Part shown: positions 7,377 to 14,771 of the stretch, piece after piece
Numbering within the stretch: position 1 is the first letter of the stretch
How the letters are laid out: every line of letters starts with the position of its first letter
NCBI GenBank assembly: GCA_031279295.1
Contig: JAITIT010000020.1
Location: 1-15,647 of the forward strand
Reading direction: 5' to 3'
Source of the DNA: Holosporales bacterium
GTDB lineage: Bacteria; Pseudomonadota; Alphaproteobacteria; RUG11792
Length of the DNA: 15,647 nt
Program-made: the position numbers and the translations under genes
The notes under the pieces: model-generated
Databases searched by the model: none
Seen by the model: only the letters and a program-made list of their open reading frames with translations
What the model was told of the DNA's origin: nothing

Positions 7377-8279
7377 TCACGCTATCGCCTCCGCTTGCAG
7401 CTTAATCTGGTTCAGCTGATTCCTCGCCTGTATAATCATTTGTTGTATCTGATTCGGGGGTTGTGCTGCGGCTGCGGCTGTGGTTGTGTTTCTCGCCCCT
7501 GCTTTTTGTACGGGCGTTTTTGGTGTGTGGGCGGCCTCAAGGATGTCGAGCTGTTGCATCGCTAGCAGGTGTTGCTCTTCGATGAGTTTGACTGGGGCCA
7601 TGACTGTCAGCTTGTTTTTCACCGTGCCAACTAGCATGGCGTTTTGTGCCCGGCACAACTGCACTAGCTCCTTGGTCTGAGGAGGAGGGGGTGTAGCTGT
7701 TTGCTGGTTGGTGTTTCTGCCCCTCGTGTTTTGGGTTGTTTGGGTTGTTTGTGTTGTTGCGGGCGTTTTCGTTGCCTGCTCAAGCTCCTCGGCTGTACTT
7801 AGCAGCTTTGCTGTTAGCTTCATGAGTTCTCTGTGTTCGTTGGATAGTGCTTGGCTGATAGTAGCGACCGTGTAGGGAATTCGCGCGGCGTGCTGAGATT
7901 GGAGCTTCTTGATGCGGTCTGCTACTTGTTCCTCAGGGGTCTTTGTCCCACTATCTAGGAGGATTATGGCTGCCCGCCCGTATGCTATCCAGGCGATTGT
8001 CTTTAGTAGCTCGAGTGTCTGCTTGCCTGTGAACACGTTCGCAGCATCTATTATTCTGTCGTCTAATTTGTCGCCGGTGCGTTCCTTGGCCCCGCCACCT
8101 CCCGGATCCTTCTTGGTGCTGACGGGTTTTCGTTTGGTCGTTTCTGCGTCTTCAGCTTCGCTTCCCGGGCGCTCCTTCGTTTTCTCGCCGCTCCGCTCTC
8201 TAGTAGTCCCGGGAGCGTCTATTATGCTCGCTGCGACGAGTAAGATGGCTATGCTGCTACTGGCTATTTTGTGTTTCAT
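7377..8279 (-). CDS. Exported low-complexity (Ala/Gln/Thr-rich) protein of unknown function
   Basis: A 300-residue protein with a classical signal peptide: basic start MKHK, hydrophobic core SSSIAILLVAASII, and a likely cleavage near DAPG. Next comes a charged linker (about 25-70, with ERSGEKTKERPGSEAEDAET and a GGGG stretch) and a helical segment with ILLDSG. A TTQTTQTTQ repeat, a PPPPQ run and an Ala/Gln/Asn-rich C-terminus (AAAAAQPP, then QIQQMIIQARNQLNQIK) follow. I do not recognise a family. ATG 8279 is preferred over an in-frame ATG at 8309 because it gives a clean signal peptide and fits a possible -10 element (CATAAT, 8313-8308) just upstream. A periplasmic, surface or secreted effector role is possible but is inference. 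The gene is last after tssA and may have its own promoter with a CtrA-type site. Confidence 0.65.
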   Translation of the reverse strand: MKHKIASSSIAILLVAASIIDAPGTTRERSGEKTKERPGSEAEDAETTKRKPVSTKKDPGGGGAKERTGDKLDDRIIDAANVFTGKQTLELLKTIAWIAYGRAAIILLDSGTKTPEEQVADRIKKLQSQHAARIPYTVATISQALSNEHRELMKLTAKLLSTAEELEQATKTPATTQTTQTTQNTRGRNTNQQTATPPPPQTKELVQLCRAQNAMLVGTVKNKLTVMAPVKLIEEQHLLAMQQLDILEAAHTPKTPVQKAGARNTTTAAAAAQPPNQIQQMIIQARNQLNQIKLQAEAIA

Positions 8280-8330
8280 AATCGTACACAGAGTCCGTAT
8301 CCAATACATTATGACTCTATGCGAAATTTA

Positions 8331-8345
8331 TTAATAATCCGTTAA
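8331..8345. promoter_or_regulatory. CtrA-type binding site TTAA-N7-TTAA
   Basis: TTAA TAATCCG TTAA is a perfect copy of the alphaproteobacterial CtrA full-site consensus. It lies in the 52-bp gap between tssA and the exported-protein gene. With a -10-like CATAAT at 8313-8308 on the minus strand, the site would cover the -35 region, the usual place for CtrA activation. A match of this kind is expected by chance only a few tenths of a time in a window this size, so the position is suggestive but not proof. Confidence 0.4.
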
Positions 8346-8360
8346 CTCAGCCGTAAAATT

Positions 8361-9413
8361 TTAACTCATCAAGCTCTTTAATAGGCGGTGTGCTTCAGTG
8401 TTTCCTGCTTTCAGATCGTCCATTATCTCGAGCAGGCTCTTGTTCTTCCACGAAACAACAAGGTTCAGAATGTATGGACTTGGGCTATGTTTCTCGATGA
8501 TGGCTAGCCTCTTCGCAATTGCATCGATTTTGTCGTATATGGTGTCCCTGGAATCCAGAACAACCTGATCTGGAATTCCCTCAACTGGCTGTGACACTAT
8601 CTCCAAAGCTTCGTCAGTCTTATTTCCTCGCTTCCTGCCGCTGGCTACCATATTCTCAATCTTCCTCATGGTCTCCAGTAGCCCGCTGAATGCGCTACAT
8701 GTACTGCTGCCAGACACAGTTGCAACGACATCCTTGAATTCCGTGACAACGCAATTAACCCTAGAAATAGAGCTACCCAACTCCTTGATCTCCGCATCAT
8801 CCATATTGTTAATGATACTACTAATCTCCTCTATCGTCTTCACTCCATCCTTCTGAGCCCTCTCGAGGACTCGTGATGCCGAAAGTCCTGCCTTTGCAAC
8901 AGAGTTGTGTAACTCAATCGCACGGTCGTATTGGCAGATATCAATTTTGTTCCCTCCGACAGAGGTGAACGGAATGAATTTTGATAGCCTAGCGACGGTG
9001 TCATAGATCCACTCAAGGATCCGGAATTTCTGCTCTTCGTCAGATTCCATATCCTCGGTCTTGGGGTAGCCTGCTTCCCAAAACATCTTCACGAACCCAG
9101 TCAGGATCTCGATGCCATTTACAACGCCTTCAATCTCATCTAGTACCACAAGGGCTTCCATTAGCCACCCTAAGATCTGAAGATCTTTGGACTTCTCTAC
9201 TAGGGCCGTGTAGGTTAGTTTCTCGACTAGCGGCCAATCGGCCTTCTTAAGCTCTCTCTCCCAGACACCACGCGATATTGTGTGGTCCTCCTCGAACATT
9301 GCATCTCTGATATCATCGTAAACTTTTGTAAGCGAGACGTCGTACCCGACCCCGTTTGGAGATCCGGCTATCTCAGAAAATATGTTGTCTCTGTTAAACG
9401 ATACTCTGCCCAT
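8361..9413 (-). CDS. tssA: Type VI secretion system protein TssA (ImpA family)
   Basis: A 350-residue protein with both hallmarks of short TssA/ImpA proteins. The N-terminal ImpA domain has 'SPNGVGYDVSLTKVYDDIRD' (18-37), W51 and W60 in the WERELKKADW region, KSKDLQILGWLMEAL (74-88) and a GIEILTGFVKMFWEAGYP segment (100-117). The C-terminus carries 'AKRLAIIEKHSPSPYILNLV' (300-319) followed by VSWKNKSLLEIMDDL (320-334). TssA caps and primes assembly of the contractile type VI tail at the baseplate. ATG 9413 has a good ribosome site (AAAGGAG) and overlaps the dapF end by 20 bp. No other T6SS gene is in the window, and an operon of rplM, rpsI, a symporter and dapF is an unusual home. The middle region (150-290) is divergent and Ser/Val/Glu-rich. 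Confidence 0.85.
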   Translation of the reverse strand: MGRVSFNRDNIFSEIAGSPNGVGYDVSLTKVYDDIRDAMFEEDHTISRGVWERELKKADWPLVEKLTYTALVEKSKDLQILGWLMEALVVLDEIEGVVNGIEILTGFVKMFWEAGYPKTEDMESDEEQKFRILEWIYDTVARLSKFIPFTSVGGNKIDICQYDRAIELHNSVAKAGLSASRVLERAQKDGVKTIEEISSIINNMDDAEIKELGSSISRVNCVVTEFKDVVATVSGSSTCSAFSGLLETMRKIENMVASGRKRGNKTDEALEIVSQPVEGIPDQVVLDSRDTIYDKIDAIAKRLAIIEKHSPSPYILNLVVSWKNKSLLEIMDDLKAGNTEAHRLLKSLMS

Positions 9414-10128
9414 ACCACACTCCTTTGAACACTATCCGCGGCTGCACTGTTAGATAAGCACGATCTCCGAGAACCTCTACGAATGACATACCACCATCGT
9501 GTATCACCCCTATTCTGTCTTTTAGCCTAAGGTAATACACAGAGGCAACTGCCCCGCTGCCACATGCATTAGTCCACCCAACACCACGTTCAAACGTCTT
9601 CATCCTAATCTTGGTGTTGCTCACTACATCGACGAAGTGAATATTGCACTCACTATGGCTCATGGATATTGAGCTAACATCAGCGACTTCACTCATCCCC
9701 CTGATAACATGTTTATTTCCTGTTGAAACTATCCCGCTGTCCAGCAGCGTGGGGAGCGGGAATTCCACCGCAACATCAGGCCCGCAGACCTTGACGCTAT
9801 ATTCAGCGTCGCATACATCCACCGTAATGTCAATATCTTTATGCCCATTGAAGACGGCTACGCACGCTGCTACAGCGCAGACTCCATTGCCACACATCTT
9901 TGCCGATGTACAATCACTATTGAAGATTGTAACACTGTAGTGCCCATTGGGGATTGCAAATGTACCAATAGGCTGCACGCACAGAATCTGATCACATCCC
10001 ACACCATACCGCCGATCCGCGATCATTCTCACCATCGCCTCATCCAACATCTCAGGTGTCTGAAATACTATGACAAAGTCATTTCCGTTTACGTAGGCCT
10101 TGACGAATTCTATCTCTCCTGCTACCAT
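9394..10128 (-). CDS. dapF: Diaminopimelate epimerase
   Basis: A 244-residue DapF, which converts LL- to meso-diaminopimelate for lysine and peptidoglycan. The two catalytic cysteines are in place: C79 in FNSDCTSAKMCGNGV and C189 in FERGVGWTNACGSGA. Substrate-contact residues can be matched too: N16 in VNGNDFV, Q47, N70, N81, N138 (GNKH for the usual GNPH), N162, E180-R181 and S191. Oddities are DCT for the usual DGS before the first cysteine, C for the usual R after CGNG, and a protein about 30 residues shorter than E. coli DapF. ATG 10128 has AGGA seven bases upstream. The 3' end overlaps tssA by 20 bp. With mrdA in the same window, it supports a peptidoglycan-making cell. Confidence 0.9.
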   Translation of the reverse strand: MVAGEIEFVKAYVNGNDFVIVFQTPEMLDEAMVRMIADRRYGVGCDQILCVQPIGTFAIPNGHYSVTIFNSDCTSAKMCGNGVCAVAACVAVFNGHKDIDITVDVCDAEYSVKVCGPDVAVEFPLPTLLDSGIVSTGNKHVIRGMSEVADVSSISMSHSECNIHFVDVVSNTKIRMKTFERGVGWTNACGSGAVASVYYLRLKDRIGVIHDGGMSFVEVLGDRAYLTVQPRIVFKGVWYGQSIV

Positions 10129-10165
10129 GTAGAGATCCTAGTAGTTATAGAGCAGATACAGAAGG

Positions 10166-11368
10166 TTATGTTTGGCAACGGCATCTCTTGCGGCTTCTCA
10201 AGCCTCTGACAACTCTGTCAAACACGATGGCCATCGCACCATTACCTGCTACATTACATGTAGTGATGAGTGAGTCAAACAGAATGTACAGCGCAGTAAC
10301 TAGGGCAAGCATCTCAGATGACATACCGAGGTATTTCTGCATAACGGGGATCATGACTAAGACCCCCCCTCCAGGCACGGCTGCAACTGCAAACTTAGCA
10401 AGTACAAAGTGGATGGCAAATGGGATGTAATCAGAGAAACCTGGACATGGCATTCCGAACGACATCATTACTGCCATCGCTACCAACGGTAGGAAGAAGC
10501 AATCCCCTACAAGGTGGATACTGGCTGTAGCTGGAATGATGATTCCGGCGTTACAGCTCTCATCCAAATTCTTCTCAGCTGCCTGAATTGACAACGGCAT
10601 TGCGGCCGTACTAGACATGGAGCCAAAGGCTGTTACCAAGGCAGGCAGTACGTTCTTGATGTACTCTAAACACTTGCCAACTCTGAAGGCAGACAGTACC
10701 ATGTACTGTAGCAGTACGTATCCATATGCCGAGATGACGAAGATAATTAGGATCGGTAGGTACTGCTGACAGATCTTTGCGAGCATCCCATCGTGCTGAA
10801 GCTTCACTGCTGTGCCTATGATAAAGACTGGTATCAACGGAATCAGTACCTTAAAGAACCACTTAGTGAAAATATTGAAAACGGACGAGAGCTTTTCCGC
10901 CAGATTGCCTTTGAGCAAAATCAACAAAATCCCGAGTAATGCCCCACACATCATAGCAACATCATTCGACACCAAAGTTCCTATGTTCGTTGTAAACATT
11001 GGAAGTAGTTCTTGTTTGCCACCGAGATCAGCCATCGCCGCATTGATGCTTGCGCTAGGAATGCTAATCGACAACAAGTACGATAGCATCGTGTTCGTGA
11101 AGTTGGACGTGCAGACAAGCACCACGACCACAAGCACATACCCTAGCGCCTTCACACCAAGCCTCACGATGGAATTAAAGATGAGGGCGAAAACAACAAA
11201 TGGTAACGAAAATACTAACAGCTCCTTGATGGTAAGGCTCACGGAGTACATGAACGACTTCACCTCGCATGAGACCAGCCCACCAAAGAGTAGAGAAAAG
11301 ACCAGAGATGCCAAGAACACAAACGACATCCCAAACCGCTTGAAGTAATTTACATTGCTCACAAGCAA
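10166..11368 (-). CDS. Dicarboxylate/amino acid:cation symporter family (DAACS/SDF) transporter, divergent
   Basis: A 400-residue polytopic membrane protein with the glutamate-transporter fold: about eight hydrophobic segments and two re-entrant loops. The Ser-rich HP1 tip is FGSMSSTAAMP (248-258), HP2 has VPGGGVLVMIP (331-341), TM7 reads IPATASIHLVGDC (278-290) and TM8 DSLITTCNVAGNGAMAIV (365-382). The call rests on these landmarks in order. The TM7 NMDGT motif is HLVGD here. In TM8 the substrate-binding Arg is Ile368 and the sodium-binding Asp of NVTGD is Asn376, while the TM8 Asp365 and Asn372 are kept. The substrate is therefore unlikely to be an acidic amino acid. The start is uncertain: TTG 11368, GTG 11362 (better placed after AAGAGATAG) or ATG 11329. 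rpsI ends just upstream, so the genes are co-transcribed. Confidence 0.82.
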   Translation of the reverse strand: MLVSNVNYFKRFGMSFVFLASLVFSLLFGGLVSCEVKSFMYSVSLTIKELLVFSLPFVVFALIFNSIVRLGVKALGYVLVVVVLVCTSNFTNTMLSYLLSISIPSASINAAMADLGGKQELLPMFTTNIGTLVSNDVAMMCGALLGILLILLKGNLAEKLSSVFNIFTKWFFKVLIPLIPVFIIGTAVKLQHDGMLAKICQQYLPILIIFVISAYGYVLLQYMVLSAFRVGKCLEYIKNVLPALVTAFGSMSSTAAMPLSIQAAEKNLDESCNAGIIIPATASIHLVGDCFFLPLVAMAVMMSFGMPCPGFSDYIPFAIHFVLAKFAVAAVPGGGVLVMIPVMQKYLGMSSEMLALVTALYILFDSLITTCNVAGNGAMAIVFDRVVRGLRSRKRCRCQT

Positions 11369-11369
11369 T

Positions 11370-11825
11370 CTATCTCTTAGAGAATTGGAATCTTCTGCGG
11401 GCCTTCCTGTGCCCGTACTTCTTCCTCTCTACGATTCTCGAGTCCCTAGTTAGAAAACCTACTTGCTTCAGTAATTTATGGAGGTCAGGCTCGAATGCAT
11501 CGAGTGCCTTACTTATACCGTGCCTCACTGCTCCAGCCTGTCCTGACAGCCCGCCTCCACTTACTGTGCAATACACATCATACTGCCCATCCCTGGAAGT
11601 AGCTGTAAACGGCTGCTGTATGACCATACTGAGGACAGCTCTCTTGAAGTAGTCTTCCTGCGGCGTATCGTTCACCAAGACCCGTCCAGCTCCGGGCTTG
11701 ATCCATACCCGTGCGATAGAATTCTTTCTCTTACCTGTTGCATAGGATCTCCCATACGCATCTAGTCTCTGCTCTCTGGGAGGGACTTCGTCTACAGTAC
11801 TACTAGCATTCACATTCTCAATCAT
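11370..11825 (-). CDS. rpsI: 30S ribosomal protein S9 (uS9)
   Basis: A 151-residue uS9. After a non-conserved leader of about 27 residues it shows the diagnostic YATGKRKNSIARVWIKPGAG, then 'VSGGGLSGQAGAVRHGISKA', 'RDSRIVERKKYGHRKARRRF' and the terminal QFSKR whose basic tail reaches the P-site tRNA. It starts four bases inside the end of rplM (ATGA overlap), the usual order in bacteria. The N-terminal extension compared with the 130-residue E. coli protein is common in alphaproteobacteria. Confidence 0.97.
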   Translation of the reverse strand: MIENVNASSTVDEVPPREQRLDAYGRSYATGKRKNSIARVWIKPGAGRVLVNDTPQEDYFKRAVLSMVIQQPFTATSRDGQYDVYCTVSGGGLSGQAGAVRHGISKALDAFEPDLHKLLKQVGFLTRDSRIVERKKYGHRKARRRFQFSKR

Positions 11826-12292
11826 GACTCAACTCTCCTACCATTTTTCCTGTTAATATTCACGATATCCAGTACCTCTGGTTGCTGGGCAACATGCGGA
11901 TGTTCAGGCCCCTTATACACTTTAAGTTTCGATAGAATCTGTCTGGCCAATGGACCCTTTGACATCATCCGACGAACCGCATTGCGCACAGCTCTGTCAG
12001 AACGTGGCTCATCAAGCAATTGTCGCATCGTGCGATTTTTGATTCCCCCTGGATATCCTGAGTGCCAGTAGAACTTTTTATCATCGAGTTTCTTCCCGGT
12101 GAAGACAACCTTGTCCGCATTTACAACAACCACGTGATCTCCGCAATCTGCATTAGGCGTAAAGCATGGTTTGTTCTTTCCGCGTAGGATGTTAGCGATG
12201 ATAACTGCCATCCGCCCAAGTACCATCCCATCGGCGTCTATGAGGATCCACTTCCTCTGTATATCAGAGGACCTTACAAACGGCGTACACAT
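11822..12292 (-). CDS. rplM: 50S ribosomal protein L13 (uL13)
   Basis: A 156-residue uL13, an early 50S assembly protein. Family landmarks are 'KWILIDADGMVLGRMAVIIA', 'LRGKNKPCFTPNADCGDHVV', 'VNADKVVFTGKKLDDKKFYW', 'HSGYPGGIKNRTMRQLL' and MMSKGPLARQILSKLKVYKGPEHPH. It leads the minus-strand operon and overlaps rpsI by four bases. ATG 12292 is the only sensible start, about 23 bases downstream of the predicted transcription start. The Shine-Dalgarno is weak. Confidence 0.97.
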   Translation of the reverse strand: MCTPFVRSSDIQRKWILIDADGMVLGRMAVIIANILRGKNKPCFTPNADCGDHVVVVNADKVVFTGKKLDDKKFYWHSGYPGGIKNRTMRQLLDEPRSDRAVRNAVRRMMSKGPLARQILSKLKVYKGPEHPHVAQQPEVLDIVNINRKNGRRVES

Positions 12293-12322
12293 ACGGTACC
12301 GTAAATTCGAAAGTTACATGAT

Positions 12323-12351
12323 ATGCTATCATGGTAGCATTGGGGTGTCAA
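12323..12351 (-). promoter_or_regulatory. Sigma-70-type promoter for the rplM-rpsI operon
   Basis: On the minus strand a perfect -35 hexamer TTGACA (12351-12346) is followed by a 17-bp spacer and TAGCAT (12328-12323, four of six matches to TATAAT). Transcription would start near 12316 and give a leader of about 24 bases before rplM. It is likely to drive rplM, rpsI, the symporter, dapF and tssA, because their gaps are overlaps or under 40 bp. Confidence 0.65.
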
Positions 12352-12356
12352 TGCGA

Positions 12357-12545
12357 TTAAGCTTCATGCGTGCCGGCGAAATGTGAGCATGATACTATCT
12401 TCTTTGTCATGCCTTGGACGAAGGCGATCAGTATTGACCTATCTTCTTCATGGAGCACACGGGCTCCAATCGAGCAGCTACTTGGTGTACTGGGCTGAGT
12501 AGCATACCATGCGGCGACGCCACCTTAGTCTTTCACTTTGTTCAT
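12357..12545 (-). other. Possible broken small ORF upstream of rplM
   Basis: On the minus strand ATG 12545 begins MNKVKD and meets TAA at 12527-12525. The same frame then stays open for 55 codons to TAA 12359-12357, with varied composition (for example 'ATQPSTPSSCSIGARVLHEE' and 'DRSILIAFVQGMTKKIVS'). The ORF after the stop has no good start. It may be a gene remnant or chance. The rest of 12293-12652 contains the rplM promoter, a GGAGC/GCTCC hairpin (12452-12467) and the palindrome GAGAATATTCTC (12641-12652) after the ABC-F stop. I see nothing else there. Confidence 0.2.
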
Positions 12546-12652
12546 GCGTGTATCACATGTTGTGCCTCTCAATTCTGAGAATGATATTATGCAATCACCA
12601 ACTTGCGCCAATGACTTTGTTTAAAATTGATCCTTTGTTAGAGAATATTCTC

Positions 12653-14230
12653 CTACATTTCCGTTGAACTATCGCAGCCTACGAGTTCCGCTTTGTTATG
12701 TTTATCCACAACATAGATGTGTGTAGCAAATGAGTTAATGAATGACCTATTGTGACTGACGGTAAGAACAGTACCATCATAAAAAGCAAGTGCTTCAGAT
12801 AGGGCTTCTGTGCTTGACATATCAAGATGGTTCGTTGGTTCGTCTAGTATGAGGAAGTTGCTCTTGCGTGCTAAGAGTGCGGCCATAGCTACCTTGCTCT
12901 TCTCCCCACCGGACATCACTCCAACCAATTTCTTGGAGTTATCCTTAGTAATTAGCAGGCATCCCAGTATCATCATGCCCTGCTGATGTGTTACTCCTGG
13001 GGCCAGTCTCATCACATTATCGAGGGCATTCATTTTGGGATCTAGGATGGTAAGTTGCTCCTGCTCATAGTATCCCATGTTGACGTTGGTCCCTATCGTA
13101 AATTCACCACTGATAAACGGGATTTCCCCAACTATGCTTTTGAGTAGAGTCGACTTACCTATTCCATTGGTCCCGATTACAGCGATCTTATCACCTCTGA
13201 TTATCCTCAGGTCTAGATGCTGTAGGAGGACCTCACTGCTCTGGTAGCCTATTGCACAGTCGTTGAGTTCCGCTACAACCTTCCCACTCTGCGTCTCAAC
13301 AGACATCCTAAACTTGACCTTCTTGCTATCATCATCAACCACTAACCTATCCTCCAGCTGCTTCAGTTTTTCGATCATCCTGATCTTGCTCTGTGCTTGC
13401 TTTGCCTTGCTAGCTTTCGCTCTAAACCTGTCGACGAATGACTGTAGCTGATTCTGCTTTTTCTTCAGAGATTCCTTCTCTTTGATAATGGACCTTGTGG
13501 CCTCCTCCTTCTGTTCCAGGAAAGACTCGAAGTCTCCGTGGTATACATTCAAGTTTGCATTTGACAGATGCATCACCATGTCGGCAAGATTGTTAATGAA
13601 GTCCCTATCGTGTGACACGAATAGAAGTGTTCCCTTGAATGATTTCAGGTACTGCTCCAGCCACGTAATACTCGGCAGATCGAGGTGATTCGTCGGTTCA
13701 TCCAGCACTATGAAATTTGGGTTGTTAATCAGCATCTTTGCAAGCTCAAGCCGCATCCTCCAACCCCCGGATAGGTTCCCCGGATCGTCATTGAACTGTG
13801 AGTTTTCAAAACCAAGCCCAGCGAGAATTCCTTTAGCATCAGCCTCCAGAGAATACAGTCCTTTGTCGCTACACTCCTGCTCTACCATCTCGTATGTATC
13901 ATAGTCATCAGCTATGTTAAGGAGCGCCTCGTTCAATTTGTCCTGTAGCTCACATAGCTGGACGTTACCAGATATGCATTCATTGAGAATTGTATCTTTT
14001 GGACATTCACATGGACTCTGAGGAAGGTACCCTACCGTGCAGTCCCTTGGTATGATGATGTCTCCATCGTCGTGCTCTTCGAAGCCACATAGTATGTTCA
14101 GGAGCGTAGTCTTACCGGCACCGTTCGCCCCAATAACTGCTATCTTTTTGTCCTTTGGGAATTGGAATGAGAAGTTGTCTATAATCAACCTGCTACCAAA
14201 TTTCTTGGTGAGGTTCCGAATGATAATCAT
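12653..14230 (-). CDS. ABC-F family ATPase (translation factor)
   Basis: A 525-residue soluble protein with two nucleotide-binding domains and no membrane segments. NBD1 has Walker A GANGAGKT (34-41), signature LSGGW (153-157), Walker B VLDEPTNHLD (175-184) and switch SHD (206-208). NBD2 has GTNGIGKS (353-360), MSGGE (439-443), LDEPTNHLD (462-470) and SHN (492-494). The joining linker (about 240-300) carries the basic ABC-F P-site tRNA-interaction motif, FVDRFRAKASKAKQAQSKIR. ABC-F proteins bind the ribosomal E site and act on stalled or initiating ribosomes. Length is closest to YbiT/EttA-type members, but the subgroup cannot be fixed by eye. All catalytic motifs are intact. The start at ATG 14230 has no clear Shine-Dalgarno sequence. 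Confidence 0.93.
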   Translation of the reverse strand: MIIIRNLTKKFGSRLIIDNFSFQFPKDKKIAVIGANGAGKTTLLNILCGFEEHDDGDIIIPRDCTVGYLPQSPCECPKDTILNECISGNVQLCELQDKLNEALLNIADDYDTYEMVEQECSDKGLYSLEADAKGILAGLGFENSQFNDDPGNLSGGWRMRLELAKMLINNPNFIVLDEPTNHLDLPSITWLEQYLKSFKGTLLFVSHDRDFINNLADMVMHLSNANLNVYHGDFESFLEQKEEATRSIIKEKESLKKKQNQLQSFVDRFRAKASKAKQAQSKIRMIEKLKQLEDRLVVDDDSKKVKFRMSVETQSGKVVAELNDCAIGYQSSEVLLQHLDLRIIRGDKIAVIGTNGIGKSTLLKSIVGEIPFISGEFTIGTNVNMGYYEQEQLTILDPKMNALDNVMRLAPGVTHQQGMMILGCLLITKDNSKKLVGVMSGGEKSKVAMAALLARKSNFLILDEPTNHLDMSSTEALSEALAFYDGTVLTVSHNRSFINSFATHIYVVDKHNKAELVGCDSSTEM

Positions 14231-14390
14231 ATGTCAGATACCGAGGGGTTTTTTGCTACCAGTGTGTATGAGCTATTGTAGCATGAAGCCGTAACGCAAA
14301 ATTTTCTTTATTTTGATGGTAAGCTTTATGAAGACAAAATTGGTAACGTTGATTATGTGGTGTGTGTAACGTATCTGCTACTACTCCGAA

Positions 14391-14416
14391 GACACAGCCA
14401 TTTGAAAGGCTGTGTC
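14391..14416. repeat. Perfect 9-bp stem-loop
   Basis: GACACAGCC (14391-14399) pairs exactly with GGCTGTGTC (14408-14416) around an 8-base loop. Neither strand has a T-run after the stem, so it is not a standard intrinsic terminator. It lies about 160 bp upstream of the ABC-F start, in a stretch without a gene. Confidence 0.5.
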
Positions 14417-14588
14417 TGAACGTTAATGCAACTCGAGAGCAGTTGTTAGCATGATTACTCAAAGAGGTGAATGTGATCCTGGATCTTCCTGGGGATGCCG
14501 CTGTAACTGGAGCTGCGCAGGCAAATGGTGATTTGCATTGGCAGTAACTGGAATTCACAGAGGATCAGGAGACAAGAACGTACGTAGA

Positions 14589-14711
14589 ATGCTACGTAGT
14601 GGAAAGTTCGATACTAGAAGCATGGATGTTGCAATCAGTGGACATAGAGCCGGACAAGAACGAAAAAGAGAAAAGAAGCCGCTAAGCCCGAAGGCAAAGA
14701 AGAAGCATTAG
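14589..14711 (+). pseudogene. Possible remnant encoding a short basic C-terminus
   Basis: From ATG 14589 a 40-residue reading frame ends in a lysine-rich tail ('RKREKKPLSPKAKKKH'). The frame is open upstream to a TGA near 14534. There is no ribosome site, and the ATG sits in the loop of the TACGTAG/CTACGTA palindrome. Composition is protein-like, but the length and missing signals point to a relic or chance. I recognise no family. Confidence 0.2.
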
Positions 14712-14740
14712 ATTTGAGTTATCTAGAGCGTTATCAATAC

Positions 14741-14771
14741 AGAGGGAGGGAAGAGGATCCCCCCTTCCTCT
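14741..14771 (-). terminator. Hairpin downstream of the repeat-protein gene, possible terminator
   Basis: AGAGGGAGGG (14741-14750) pairs with CCCTTCCTCT (14762-14771): a 10-bp stem with one G·T pair and an 11-base loop. It lies 35 bp after the stop of the minus-strand gene ending at 14806. No U-tract follows the stem, so termination by this element alone is uncertain. Confidence 0.35.

Noticed and set aside
7164..7565. 133-residue plus-strand ORF across the DnaA boxes
   Set aside because: It runs antisense into the exported-protein gene, has Cys/Gly/Leu-rich shadow composition and no ribosome site.
12400..12560. tRNA or small stable RNA upstream of rplM
   Set aside because: I looked on both strands for a T-loop GTTCGA-type sequence and an acceptor-stem pairing and found neither.
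12641..12652. Palindrome GAGAATATTCTC after the ABC-F stop as a terminator
   Set aside because: The stem is short and AT-rich, leaves no loop, and no T-run follows on the minus strand.
14256..14558. 100-residue minus-strand ORF
   Set aside because: His/Cys/Ser/Asn-rich, no ribosome site, and it spans a perfect hairpin and several unrelated sequence features.
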